Origin: Gautieria morchelliformis
Lineage: Eukaryota > Basidiomycota > Agaricomycetes > Gomphales > Gomphaceae
Direction: 5' to 3'
Length of the DNA: 64,000 nucleotides
Assembly (NCBI GenBank): GCA_015179125.1
Contig: WHVA01000226.1
Span: 62,001-126,000 of the forward strand
Shown one piece after another: positions 1 through 10,696 of the stretch; positions within the stretch are counted from its first letter, which is position 1, and each line of letters starts with the position of its first letter. Both the position numbers and the translations under genes were made by a program. The notes under the pieces were generated by a model. It saw only the letters and a list, made by a program, of their open reading frames with translations. It searched no databases and was not told where the DNA came from.

Positions 1-690
1 TGTTGCCAGCCGGCATCTCGGTGATAGTTCTGACCCAAGATGGATGCAAACCGACGATGGCTTTCTACGCCATGATGGCCACATATAGGTTCCCGAGGCC
101 GACGATCTCTGGCTCCAAGTACTCCAGTATAAACATGACCACATACTCTCGGGACACTTTGGCCAAAACAAGACCCTTGCTCTGATACGCCGGGAATACA
201 CCTGGCCCACAATTCGGTCTTTCATCATCGACTTCTGCAAGTCTTGCACCACTTGCTCCCGTTTGAAGTCCCAGCGTCACTGGCCCTATAGCACCCTCAA
301 GCAGCTCCCGATACCCGAGCAACCATGGAATTCCATCTCAATGGATTTCATCAAGCAGTTGCCGGCATCCTCGGGATTCACTGCGATCCTCGTGGTAGTC
401 TGCCGCTTAACCAAGCAGAGCATCTTCATTCCAATGTACGACACAATCACTTCCGCTGACCTAGCCCGCCTGTTTGTCTTGCATGTGTTCTCGAAGCACG
501 GTGTCCCAAGCCATGCACTTTACCTCCGGATATCATCCCAAAGGCGATGGTCAAACCAAATGTGTAAATCAAACTCTCGAACAATATCTTCGGGTATATT
601 GCAACTATCAACAAGACAATTGGTCCGAGTTGCTCCCGCTTGCCGAGTTTGCGTACAATAATGCTCCCAGCGCCACTACCGGCATCTCAC
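1..690 (+). pseudogene. Ty3/gypsy integrase fragment (fossil)
   Basis: The + strand shows a zinc-binding CxxC end (CKSCTTC), then the integrase core start SMDFIKQLPASSGF, and farther on the [21 protein letters not shown] signature and [18 protein letters not shown]. These are standard Ty3/gypsy integrase landmarks. The element runs off the window on the left and is cut on the right by the A-rich tail of a LINE near 690. No LTR or other pol part is seen here. It is broken, with several breaks, and its lineage within gypsy cannot be settled from this piece. Confidence 0.8.
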
Positions 691-1732
691 CATTTTTATT
701 TTTTATTTTTTTTCGTCTTTTGGGGCCGTGCCCTATGTAAGATGGTGTGTACAATTTCGTTCTATCTGTTCTCCTTCTCGCCTTTTGTCCTCTACCTCTA
801 CTTATCCTCGGTGGGCAAAGCCCCAGGTTTGTCCATGCCTATGTGGGCGAGGTAGTGTGTGCAGCTGTGTTCCTCCTCTTCTAGTTCCTTGTTCCCATCT
901 CTGCCCTCTTACTTTTGTCCCTCTTCTTCACTTGTAAGGATAGATCGCCGTATGTCCTCTTGAACCTTCCTGTATCGTTTATATATTGAAATGTGTGTTC
1001 CATGGCATTGTGGCTTCCTAGACGCGTTTTCACAGACTTCGCTCCTCTCAACCCCTTCTCCAGACATTTCCTTTGTTCGCTGTATGCCGGGCATCAGAAT
1101 AGGTAGTGATGTACGGTTTCTTGTGTGCTTCTGCATGCTGGGCACATGGGTGAATCCGCCTTGCCAATCTTGTACAGGTGCTTGTTTAGCGTGATGTGCC
1201 CTGTCCTAAGCTGTTCGAGTAGGCTAGCGTGTTGGCATGGCATGTCTTTGGTAATCTTTGAGAATGCTGCTGACGGCATGCTTGGGTCAATTTCAAACGC
1301 GCACTGTGCTCTGGGGGACTTAGCAAACATATTCTTCGTCATCTGCTTGAGCTCTGAGCTGTGTCTCTGGGTCTTGGCGGTCCTGCTTATCGGCATGTTC
1401 CCTCGACATTCTATGGGTATCTCCTGGTTTCTGCTGGAGTCCCCCTTCGCTGCCTTTTTGGCCTCCTCATCTGCTCTTTTGTTTCCTTCTATGCCTTCGT
1501 GCCCCGGTACCCACCTCATGACGACTTTCACCGCTGGCTGTCGCTCGATGACTCTTTGGACTTGTCTGTGTAAAGTGTTGATTATGTACTGTCCTGATAT
1601 GGCGCTCTCCCTTTGGGTCGTTTGGATCACTGCCTGGTTGTCCAGAGCTATCACATATCTTCTGCCCCTTTCCTCGTTGAGCATTTTGGCTCCCATAGCC
1701 GCCGCGGTCAGCTCAGCCTCAAACACCGTGTG
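691..1732 (-). mobile_element. LINE (Tad-like), 3' part with RNase H C-terminal half
   Basis: Reading the minus strand, this continues an RNase H domain (VFEAELTAAAMGAK, ALDNQAVIQTTQ, VMRWVPGHEGIEGNKRADEEAK) and then the cysteine-rich C-terminus typical of Tad1-type fungal LINEs (MCPACRSTQETVHHYLF, then CPAYSEQRK and a TGRFKRTYGDLS-like ending). The minus strand ends in an A-rich tail (T-rich run at about 692-713 on +). An in-frame TGA lies at 1094-1096 between HYLF and CPAYSEQ, so this copy is not functional. The upstream half of the domain lies at 7966-8252, beyond element G1. No ORF1, endonuclease or RT is present in the window. Confidence 0.85.
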
Positions 1733-2221
1733 TGTAAGGGCAACCCTGGCTAGTTGTGGAGATCACACTACCACACAACTGACAAGGGGAAATCCAAAGT
1801 CTATATAAATGAACAGAGCATACAAGAGAGGGGATTCTCACCTGACAAGGGGAAATCCAAAGAGAAAAGTCTAAGGACCCCCAATGTCAGCGAGCCCGTA
1901 TTATACTACGCTGCGCAGCCAGGGACAACACTTGGCACCCGCCATCAACCCTGCACCTCCCTGACCCTTGATCGACCCTTGATGTCACCTATTACGCGAG
2001 TCGCTTGATTTCCGACACTGTTCCGAGGGTGGAACTCGGAAATTGGAGTGGAACTCGGAAATTGGAGTGGAACTCGGAAATTGGAGTGGAACTGGGAAGG
2101 CGAACAGAACTGGTGGAAGTTCTCCCAGAAGCGGAATCATTTCCGAGAGCGGAGGCGGAGATGGAATCGGAATCGGAAGCGGAGTCGGAACTGGAAATGG
2201 AAAACAGGGTGTCCCCTGACA
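1733..2221 (-). repeat. G1 3' LTR (489 bp)
   Basis: This is the 3' copy relative to the minus-strand genes. It holds three units of a 19-bp tandem repeat (GAACTCGGAAATTGGAGTG) around 2031-2090, where the 5' copy has two. The end of the pol reading frame runs through the purine tract into this LTR, giving a serine-rich tail encoded by LTR sequence. Confidence 0.93.
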
Positions 2222-5200
2222 TCACCCCCTCTCTAGCGTGCTGCGTCCTCGAAGCACGGGACACGAGGGATTGAAATGCCAATGAGCGGATCCGGCGAGG
2301 GGCACCGGGATGTGTCCTATAGAACTCCCCGAGCTTGTCCGGGGCGGAAACATCTTGCTCCGGGACCCACGAATTCTCCTCGTACCCATACCCTTCCCAT
2401 TTCACGAGGAATTGGAGTCGTCCTCGCACAAACCGGCTGTCCAGGATCCGTTCCACCACGTAGTGCTCTTCCCCATCTACAATCTCTGGCAGAGGTGGCG
2501 GATGAGCCTTCCGACCTGGAATTGGGTCCTCAAGCATAGGGAGTAACTTCACCACGTTGAAGACGGGGTGGAGGCGGGACATGGACATCGGAAGTCGGAG
2601 GCGGTATGCATTCCGTCCAACCCTCCGCGTCACTGTGAAGGGCCCAAGGTAGCGGTGGGCAAGCTTCTGTGAAGGGCGTGTGGTGCGGATGTCACTTGCA
2701 TCTAGATACACCTTGTCTCCAACTTGGTACTCTGGGGCAGGAACCCGGCGTTGGTTGTAGTACCTCGCCATGTCATCCTTGGCCTTTGCAAGGGCCGACT
2801 TGGCTTCCGAAAGGGTGGAGTCCATGCGGTCTCGGAACTCATTGACCGTCTCGAGTCGGGACTCAGCCTGGCGTGGTTCGAAGCCCATCCGCGGGTGTCG
2901 TCCGGAGTCGAGCATGAAGGGAGTCTGTTGTGTGGCGGAATGGACATGGTTGTTGTATTGGAATTCCGCCAGCGGAAGTAATTCATCCCAGTCGTCCTGC
3001 CTCTCATTGACAAAGAGGCGGAGATATTGCTCCAACTCCTGATTGACCCGTTCCGTCTGTCCGTCACCCTGCGGATGGTACGCCGTGGTGGTAGCTAGCT
3101 TTATGCCGAGCAGGCGGTAGAGTTCCCGAGTCAGTTCCGCGACAAACTGCGGACCTCGGTCGGAAACAACTTGCTTCGGGAGCCCATGCAACTTCCAGAC
3201 ATGGGCAAGGAACAGGCGGGCCGCTCCGAGGGCTGTGATCGTCGTGTGCGTCGGAATGAAGTGGGACACCTTGCTTACCGAATCCACGACGTTCATGATC
3301 GCGTCGTAGCCATGAGACTCTGGGAGTTCAACAATGAAGTCGACGCTGATGGTGTCCCAGCGGGATTCGGGAATCGGGAGCGGAACAAGTTCTCCGACGG
3401 GTGGATGTCGTTGCGCTTTGGTTCGGAGACAAAGGTCACATGTCTTCACGTACTGTCCAATGTAGCGGGACATCTGAGGCCACCAGTAATTCCGAGCCAC
3501 TAACTCCAGCGTCTTCCACCTGCCAGCATGCCCAGCGACCCGTGTGTCATGGTGCTGGGACACGATGCGGCGGCGGAGGTCCGCCCCATCTGGAACGTAG
3601 ACCTTGCCTCTGAAGTGGAGCAGCCCATCCCGTTCCGACCATTCCGCTGCCCGTACAGACCGTGAGTGCCCTTTCCGAAGTTCCTCCACTGCCTTCACCA
3701 CCGACTCCTCCTTCTCTCCATTCCGATACTGTCTCCGGATGTCCCGGAGCATTTCCGCTTCCGCTCCAACTGCAGTCACTCCTTCTAGGGCGCGGATTGC
3801 AAAGAGACTTGGGCGGAGCAGTGTCATATCCGCATTGTCTCCGCTTCCGCTTCCATGATCCGCACGGCGGGATAGGGCATCGGGCTTGCCCATGGTGCGG
3901 CCGGGGCGGTGGTGGAGCATGAAGTCAAACCGGGACAGGTGTAGGGACCACCGTGCTTGTCGTCGGTTCAACTTCTTAGACGTGCGGAACTACTCAAGGT
4001 TCTTGTGGTCTGTCCAGATCTCAAATGGGCATAGAGCACCCTCGAGGAAGTGTCGCCACTCCTCCAGCGCTCGGATGATTGCCAGCATCTCCTTGTCATG
4101 GATCTCGTAGTTCCGCTCGACCAGACTGAGACTCTTAGAGAAGAAGGCAATCGGATGCCACCCCCCACCTTCTTCAGATGACTGTTGCGACAAGACCGCT
4201 CCGGTAGCTGCGTCGGAAGAATCCGCCTCCACTCGGTAAGGGCGAGAGTCGTCGGGAAAGATCAGGACCGGGGCGGAAGTGATCAGCTCTTTGAGTTTGT
4301 CAAAGGAGGCCCGTTCCGGCTCTCCCCACCGCCATCCAACCTCCTTCTTGGTGAGGTCGAAGAGGGCACGGGCGTGGCAGGAGAAGTCCTTGATGAACCG
4401 CCGGTAGAAATTGACAAACCCAATGAAGGACTGGACTTCCTTCTTGTTCCGCGGCACCGGCCAATCCGACACACCGGAAACCTTGACGGGGTCCATTTCC
4501 ACCTTTCCTTCCGACACGATCACCCCAAGATACCCTATCCGCGTCCGCTCAAATTCGCACTTTTCCGGCTTGAGACACAGGTTGTACTCCCGGAGTCGTT
4601 CCAGCACTCTCCGCACGACTTCCCGATGTTCGGACATTGTTTTTGTGAAGATGAGGATGTCATCGAGGTAGACGCAGACAACCCCTTCTGCTATCATGTC
4701 ACGGAAAATGTCATTCATCATTGTCTGGAACGTGGCAGGACTGTTGGTGAGGCCAAAGAACATGACCTGTGGCTCAAAGAGTCCTCGGTTGGTGCGGAAT
4801 GCCGCCTTCCACTCATCTCCCTCCCGGATCCGGACATTATTGAAGCCCCAGCGGACATCCAGCTTGGTGAAGTACTTCGCCCCGCGGAGTTGTGTGATCA
4901 ATTCGGAAATGAGGGGAATGGGGTACCGGTTCTTGATCGTGATCGCATTCAAGGCCCGGTAATCCTGCACAAGTCTGAGCGAGCCGTCCTTCTTCTTGAT
5001 GAAGAACACCGGAGATGCCATGGGTGACTTGGAGGGGCGGATCCTCCCTGTACGGAGATTTTCCGCAAGGAATGCATCGAGCTCTACCTGCTCCTTGGGT
5101 GACAGCGGGTAGACCTTGCAGTTGGTGGGCTTCGACCCAGGCTCCAACTCGATGGCATGGTCCCACAGTTTCCGCGGAGGCAGGGCATCAAACGACTCCT

Positions 5201-6131
5201 TGGAGAAGACGTCCTCAAACTCCCGCAGGTACTCCGGAATTTCCGCCTCCACTCTATCATACCTCTTAGAGGCTTCAGCAAGGCGTTGCGAAATATTTCC
5301 GGTGGCGCGGATGTGTTCCGCCTCGGGTGGAAGGTTTACGTACAGCAAGCGCTCCCCTTCCGTCAGAGCGTCTTCCAGGCCGAGTCGGATGACGTCGGAA
5401 TCGGAATTGGAAGGGGGATCCGGGTCAAATTCCGCTTCCGAGTCTTCTTCTGCAAGCAGTGGATGGGGGCCGGAACGACATGTCTGTATGAGCCGTTCGG
5501 TCTTCCGCTGCTCCTGGTGCTCCTTCCGCACTTCCGACCGGCACATGTGACACTTGGCTGGACATCGACTCATCAGTACCTTCCGAGTCTGCCAATTGAT
5601 CTCCGGGTTGTGCTCTTGAAGCCAGGTAAACCCAAGGATGATGTCTTGCTTCCCCAGGCTGGTGACAGCGAAGGAAGTGCGTTCCGAGTGTCCATCGTAG
5701 CGGAGAATTGTGTCCACTATCTCCGTGATGGACCCTGCCTCATTGGGGCTTCCATCCACATTGAACACCGGGATTGCACGTTGCAACTTCCGCGTCGTCA
5801 GTCGGTTCCGTTCCACATAGTCCCGGTCCATAAACTGACCAGTGGCCCCGCAATCGACAAGGGCGGGTCCGGATTTGACTTCCGCCGTATCTGTCGTCTG
5901 GATCTCTACCTTAATGACTAGTGACTTGGGGCCAGGGGTGGCAGCAACGACATAGCGCTTCGGAAGGCGTCTCTCCCAAGGGCGGATGCGGGATAGACGG
6001 GGTGTCGGATTTGGCTTTTGTGTGACTTTATCCGGTGGGTCTGTATGAAGTGAGGGGAGTCGGGGCTTTTCATTCTCTACTTCAAGACAGGCAAACCGGT
6101 TATGTACAGGCAGCAGGGGCACACATCTCAC
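1992..6131 (-). CDS. G1 pol: protease, RT, RNase H, integrase, chromodomain (fossil)
   Basis: In order on the minus strand: an aspartic protease site (LVDCGATGQF), RT with YLDDILIFT, RNase H (VEADSSDAATGAVLS and EIHDKEMLAI), integrase zinc finger (HHCC, ending CDLCLRTK), catalytic core (VDFIVELPESHGYD, SDRGPQFV, AYHPQGDGQTERVNQELEQY), then a C-terminal chromodomain (YVVERILDSRFVRGRLQFLV, WEGYGYEENSW). This is the classic chromovirus order of Ty3/gypsy. Chromodomains in this family are known to bind histone marks and steer insertion into heterochromatin. The gag and pol frames meet near 6130. The region is nearly whole. Confidence 0.9.
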
Positions 6132-7303
6132 CCGCTGCGCGTCACAAAATCCGACGCATCTTCCGCTTCCGATGCGCCATGTTCCGCATTTTCGGAAACT
6201 CCTTCCGCAGTAGGCACTCCGCTTATGTCCGCAAGTGCGAGGAACTCTGGAAGGAGCTCGAGTTTCTCCTCTGTGGTCATAAGCCGGATGTCAAATGCTT
6301 GGGGGCACTCGCGGGCATAGTGGCCTGGTTGTTGACATCGGAAGCAGGTGATAGTTCCGCGGCCTTTTCCGCGCATGCGGTCAACATCCATTGGGGCAGG
6401 GCCACTCTTCGAGGGAGGAGGGCTATGGTTCCTAATAGGAGCGGGCGGAGAAAGCGTCGGAAATACTTTCCGCATGGGAATGAATGCGCTTCCAGATTTT
6501 GGCACAGGTGGAGTAGGACGAGTGGAACTGCGCGTCATATTCCGGCTCGTCTCCACGAAGGCCTCATTTGCTTCCCTGTTCCGGGACACCCTCTGTGCAG
6601 CTTGGTACCACCCTTCCGGGTCATCAAAGTCCGGAGCTCCATCCCCAAGCAGCGCAACTTGGTTCTGGAGTGTCGGATCGAGTCCTCGTCGGAATTTGAT
6701 GACGATCGTCTTGTCGTCATCATACTCCGCAAGGTCGATGAGCTCCTGGAAGCGATCGATATAGTCATCGACCGGATCCTTGGCCTGGTACCAGCTGGTC
6801 CCCTCGAGCTTCGTAAGGGCTGTGAGCTGCTCATTTTTTGGGCAGAACTGGTCGGAAAATGTTTTCTCGAAGGCGTCCCAGTCTCGGAAGTAGTTCCCCT
6901 TGCCCTTTGCTTCATGTCGGATCACCTTGTTTGCAAAACGGGATGCGCGGTCCGACTTGAAAAAGGACAATGCCCAGTGAATCCGAGCCTGGTCGTTCGG
7001 AAAGAGATCTCCGACAATTGCGAAGTAGATGCTGCATGTGTTGAAGAATGCGCGTCCCTTCTCCCGATCTCCGTCAAAGTCCGCCGGAGTTGCGGGTTTG
7101 ACCTTTGCTAACTTCGCGGACTTTCTCTCCTCCGCTAGTTCCGCTTTTCCGAAATCCGGATCATCCAACATTTCATTTCCACCACCTTGTGGAATATCTA
7201 ACTTAGCCAAAATCGCTTGTAAGGCTGTTTCAATCGCGTCGGTCTTCATCCGGTTCCGCGTCAATTCCTCCTCCATATTCCGAAGACGATCGTCCGGATC
7301 CAT
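6128..7303 (-). CDS. G1 gag (fossil)
   Basis: The first in-frame ATG is at 7301-7303 (start MDPDDRLRNMEEEL), giving about 390 residues. A helical N-terminal region is followed by the retrotransposon gag core (FFKSDRASRFANKV, DWDAFEKTFSDQF, YIDRFQELIDLAEYDDD) and one CCHC zinc knuckle (CFRCQQPGHYARECP) near the C-terminus. This is the structural protein that packages the element RNA. A leader of about 190 bases separates it from the 5' LTR. The pol frame starts where gag ends, an arrangement that in this family usually relies on translational recoding. Confidence 0.88.
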   Translation of the reverse strand: MDPDDRLRNMEEELTRNRMKTDAIETALQAILAKLDIPQGGGNEMLDDPDFGKAELAEERKSAKLAKVKPATPADFDGDREKGRAFFNTCSIYFAIVGDLFPNDQARIHWALSFFKSDRASRFANKVIRHEAKGKGNYFRDWDAFEKTFSDQFCPKNEQLTALTKLEGTSWYQAKDPVDDYIDRFQELIDLAEYDDDKTIVIKFRRGLDPTLQNQVALLGDGAPDFDDPEGWYQAAQRVSRNREANEAFVETSRNMTRSSTRPTPPVPKSGSAFIPMRKVFPTLSPPAPIRNHSPPPSKSGPAPMDVDRMRGKGRGTITCFRCQQPGHYARECPQAFDIRLMTTEEKLELLPEFLALADISGVPTAEGVSENAEHGASEAEDASDFVTRSG

Positions 7304-7490
7304 GTCGGAAGGAGAAATGTGGGACGGGATTTCCGGGGTTGGGAGCTCGACGTAAGAAGAAGGGCTGTCGTACGCTGTGTGTGCGGAAGAGGTTGCGATC
7401 TCCGAGTCGCTGTCTCCGATTCCGAACGCACCTATGGCGGCTGCGACACGCAGTACGACCGCCGGTCCTCTATGGGAGAGACTTTTCTGC

Positions 7491-7960
7491 TGTAAGGGCA
7501 ACCCTGGCTAGTTGTGGAGATCACACTACCACACAACTGACAAGGGGAAATCCAAAGTCTATATAAATGAACAGAGCATACAAGAGAGGGGATTCTCACC
7601 TGACAAGGGGAAATCCAAAGAGAAAAGTCTAAGGACCCCCAATGTCAGCGAGCCCGTATTATACTACGCTGCGCAGCCAGGGACAACACTTGGCACCCGC
7701 CATCAACCCTGCACCTCCCTGACCCTTGATCGACCCTTGATGTCACCTATTACGCGAGTCGCTTGATTTCCGACACTGTTCCGAGGGTGGAACTCGGAAA
7801 TTGGAGTGGAACTCGGAAATTGGAGTGGAACTGGGAAGGCGAACAGAACTGGTGGAAGTTCTCCCAGAAGCGGAATCATTTCCGAGAGCGGAGGCGGAGA
7901 TGGAATCGGAATCGGAAGCGGAGTTGGAACTGGAAATGGAAAACAGGGTGTCCCCTGACA
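7491..7960 (-). repeat. G1 5' LTR (470 bp)
   Basis: This is the upstream LTR relative to the minus-strand genes, and should carry the promoter. It is almost identical to 1733-2221 apart from one fewer 19-bp unit and about one substitution. It is followed on the + side by the second copy of the GTGTG duplication (7961-7965). Confidence 0.93.
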
Positions 7961-7965
7961 GTGTG

Positions 7966-8252
7966 CTCACTCTCGGGGCCCATGTACAGTCATGCCGCTC
8001 TGTACTCTCTCCCGTTTTTGTATAGTACCACTGCTGCTCCTACTCCGCCCTCTATGCATGACCCATCTGTGAATACCATCACGTCCGCGCTCTCCCCTGC
8101 GATCTCCGCTATTGCGTGTTCCTTGCTCTGTGGGATTTTTGTGTGAAAAGCCGGGGTCCATTTGGGCCCAAACACTACAGTGTGGATCTTCTCCATGCTG
8201 TCTGGTTTCAGGCTGTAAGCATGCAGGATCTCATGGAGGGGCGAGCAGTGCC
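7966..8252 (-). mobile_element. LINE (Tad-like), RNase H N-terminal half
   Basis: The minus strand reads VMVFTDGSCIEGGVGAAVVLYKNGREY, the first catalytic motif of RNase H, preceded by HTVVFGPKWTPAFHTKIPQSKEHAI, as in fungal Tad-type LINE ORF2. An in-frame TGA lies at 7990-7992. The domain resumes at 1732 on the other side of G1. The LINE sequence stops at 8252 where the G2 LTR begins, so everything 5' of the RNase H is missing. Confidence 0.82.
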
Positions 8253-8644
8253 TGTGAGGGCAACACTAATGACGAAGCCACAACCAAAGATACTCAAGGA
8301 GATAAGAGCCGATACTAGGACAATGACCAACTGTGTAGTGGGTATCCTCAGTTTATAACTCTACCAACGATAGATACATGGGGACTTGCCTGTGTAGTGG
8401 GTATCCTCAGAGATCAAGCTGAGGAAACGCCACCACATGGGCTACAGTCTTATAGCGCTGGCAAGGCTTACATAATACGGGAGATGGAAACTTGTAGAAG
8501 GTTACGGAAAGTGACGGAAAGTGACATGTGACGGAAAGTGACATGTGACAGAAGGTGACGGAAGGTTATGGAAACTGACGGAAGGTGACGGAAACTCATG
8601 GAAGAAAATAGAAACTTGTGGAAGGAAACACGTGAACCCTGACA
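8253..8644 (-). repeat. G2 3' LTR (about 392 bp)
   Basis: It runs from TGTGAGGG to CCCTGACA. A polypurine tract on the minus strand lies directly inside it (8645-8660 on +). About 8505-8615 is built from degenerate GTGACGGAAA-like units of 10-19 bp on the + strand. It lies against the LINE on the left, with GTGCC as the last five bases before it. Confidence 0.82.
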
Positions 8645-8655
8645 TCACCCCCCTC

Positions 8656-9252
8656 TCAATGCTTGTCGTCCCGACAAGCACAGCTGCCACCTAGCCCCCA
8701 ACATCCACCGAGACATCGTTTCCAAGTATGCCACAGGCGGGACCACCATCTCTCCTGACCCTTCCCTTCCTGGTAACGCAGGTCAATGATGAGCTCAGGG
8801 GGATTGGGGTCCATGGGCAAGTGCGGCCCTCGGAACCTTGCTCGACGTATTCGCTCTCCTGCCATGTTACGGAAATGTCGCCCCACCCAGCCTTCGAAAG
8901 TGTAGGGGGTTCCACACGGGGGGGTTCCATCGTTGAGGAAGACAGGGTCGCCGATGTAGTACGTGTTCTCTCGTCTGTGTCGGGGTCTGAGGAATGTGAG
9001 TGCAGGGCGAGTGGGCGCCTGACTCTTCGCTGGTGTGAGGTCCTCAGAGCTGACGGACCACTTTGAAGACCATGCGACGTCGAGATCACGGCAGTCAAGC
9101 ATCCTTTGTAGCTTGGCTTCACTGGCTGCTCTGGATGACGAGAAGCCGGAGAAGTGCAGGAGGGTGGGATCGACACGTGACATGTTTGGCAGGTCAGAGA
9201 GGTTTTGGGTGAAGCTGGGGAGGGCAACAAGCTCAATGGCAGGCAAGGACAT
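8656..9252 (-). CDS. G2 accessory ORF, 198 aa, unknown
   Basis: A genuine ATG at 9250-9252 (start MSLPAIELVALPSF) opens an uninterrupted 198-codon frame between the chromodomain and the polypurine tract. The product is arginine- and tryptophan-rich, with NTYYIGDPVFLNDGTPP, TFEGWVGRHFRNMAGERIRR and ELIIDLRYQEGKGQERWW. There is no signal peptide, zinc finger or long hydrophobic segment, so it does not look like an envelope. I do not recognise the family. Being open in a broken element suggests that it was recently under selection or that the breaks are recent. Confidence 0.55.
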   Translation of the reverse strand: MSLPAIELVALPSFTQNLSDLPNMSRVDPTLLHFSGFSSSRAASEAKLQRMLDCRDLDVAWSSKWSVSSEDLTPAKSQAPTRPALTFLRPRHRRENTYYIGDPVFLNDGTPPCGTPYTFEGWVGRHFRNMAGERIRRARFRGPHLPMDPNPPELIIDLRYQEGKGQERWWSRLWHTWKRCLGGCWGLGGSCACRDDKH

Positions 9253-9358
9253 GGTTGATGGATGTGGTGGGGTCGATGCAGTGGAAGCGAGCGGTCATAG
9301 GTGGAGAGGGGATATATAGCTTATCGGAATGAATTGGTTAGGCGGAGGCCGATATCGC

Positions 9359-10696
9359 TTATCTTTGGGGTCCTGGACCCTTGACATTATGAGTAGAAGC
9401 CCTGCCTGCTGTCCAGTCGAAGAGAGTTTGCCTGGAAGGTTCTGTGAAGTTCTGAAATCTCTGGAAAGGGAGGGACATGTATGTGGCTGCTGAGATACGC
9501 TGAGGTACCTCTGGGTTCTGCCGGTGAAATTCCTTAATGAGTCGCTTTGCCCCAGAGACATCTTTTGCTGGTAGCCAAAGATCGTCGGCAGCTCCATAGC
9601 CCTTCCAGCGCACGAGATACTCCAACCTTCCACGGAACATCCTGCTGTCTAGAATCCTTTCAACTTCATATTCTTCGGCTCCATCCCGTATGACAGGGGG
9701 GGGTGGTGGAGGGGCATGACATTCAAGAATTGGGTCATCTTCATATGGCCGAAGCAGGACGACAGAGAACACTGGATGTGTGCGACCAAAGGATGCAGGA
9801 AGATTTAGACCATAGGCATTTCGTGAGACCACCTTATTAACCGTGTAGGGACCTAGCCACTTGTGGTCTAGCTTCTTCATTGGGCGAGTGGTTGTGATGT
9901 TTTGTGCATTGAGCCAGACCTTGTCACCAAGCTTATAAACTGGGGCTGCTTTATGGTGCACGTCATAGAAGTGTGCCATGTCCTCTGCTGCCTTGGACAG
10001 GGCTGAACGAGCTTCTCTCGTGGCCGCTTCCATCCGCGTTGTGAACTCATCCAGGGCCTCGAGTCGAGTTTCCCAGACTGGTTCCAGTCCCAGCCTTGGA
10101 TGTTGGCCACTGTCCAACATGAAGGGTGTAGTCTGGGTTGAGGCATGGATTCGGTTGTTATAGGCAAACTCGGCCAAGGATATCCATTCGAACCAATCAT
10201 CCTGACGCTGGTTGATGAATAGTCGAAGGTATTGCTCAATCTCCTGATTAACCCTTTCAGTCTGTCCATCAGTTTGGGGGTGATAAGCAGTAGAGGCAGC
10301 GACTTTGACACCAAGAAGTTTGTTCAGTTCACGCATGAACTGGGAGATGAACTGTGTGCCTCGATCACTGATGATTTCTTCAGGGAGCCCATGAAGTTTC
10401 CAAACATGATCACGGAAGAGTCGGGCAACTCCCACTGAAGTTACATCTGAAGTGGTGGGAATGACATGTGCACGCTTTGAGAGGCGATCGACAACAACAA
10501 GGAGAGCATCATAGCCATGACTGGTAGGCAGTTCTACAATCAAGTCAACAGACATAACCTGCCATCTACGGTCTGGGATACGGTTTGGTAGAAGCTTGCC
10601 AATGGGAGAAGCAGGGAAGTTAACAGGGTCGTCAGTGAGGAAAGGCTCGAAATAATCAAGAGCGGTCCCTTTGAGAAAGGACAGGACATAGTTCAC
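9359..10696 (-). pseudogene. G2 gag remnant with integrase and chromodomain (fossil)
   Basis: The integrase core is plain: VDLIVELPTSHGYDALLVVV, SDRGTQFISQFMRELNKLLG, AYHPQTDGQTERVNQEIEQY. It is followed by the GPY/F-type tail (KWLGPYTVNKVVSRNAYGL) and a chromodomain (YEVERILDSRMFRGRLEYLV, RWKGYGAADDLW). A short gag piece (VLSFLKGTALDYFEPFL) precedes it. More gag sequence, including a glycine- and asparagine-rich stretch, lies at about 10700-11230. The element is broken. Confidence 0.8.

Larger units (their letters stand above)
1733..7960 (-). mobile_element. G1: Ty3/gypsy chromodomain retrotransposon, nearly whole (fossil)
   Basis: Direct repeats at 1733-2221 and 7491-7960 start TGTAAGGG and end CCCTGACA, and are flanked by the same 5 bases GTGTG (1728-1732 and 7961-7965), a clear target-site duplication. 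The coding strand is minus: gag with a CCHC knuckle, then protease, RT, RNase H, integrase and chromodomain. A purine-rich tract sits just inside the 3' LTR (2222-2240 on +). The two LTRs differ by about one base and by one unit of a 19-bp tandem repeat, so the insertion is young. It looks near-whole, with about one break. The target was the RNase H domain of the LINE. Confidence 0.95.

Noticed and set aside
1125-1808. 227-codon open frame on + opposite the LINE RNase H
   Set aside because: It is antisense to a well-supported RNase H domain, runs into the G1 LTR, and shows no motif of its own.
4185-5921. Long + frames (250-280 codons) opposite G1 pol
   Set aside because: Shadows of the RT and protease region caused by high G+C and few stops; no family signal.
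6035-7111. 358-codon + frame opposite G1 gag
   Set aside because: Antisense to gag with its CCHC knuckle; the composition is that of a mirror frame.
8656-9252. G2 accessory ORF considered as an envelope gene
   Set aside because: No signal peptide, no transmembrane helix and no cysteine pattern of a glycoprotein.
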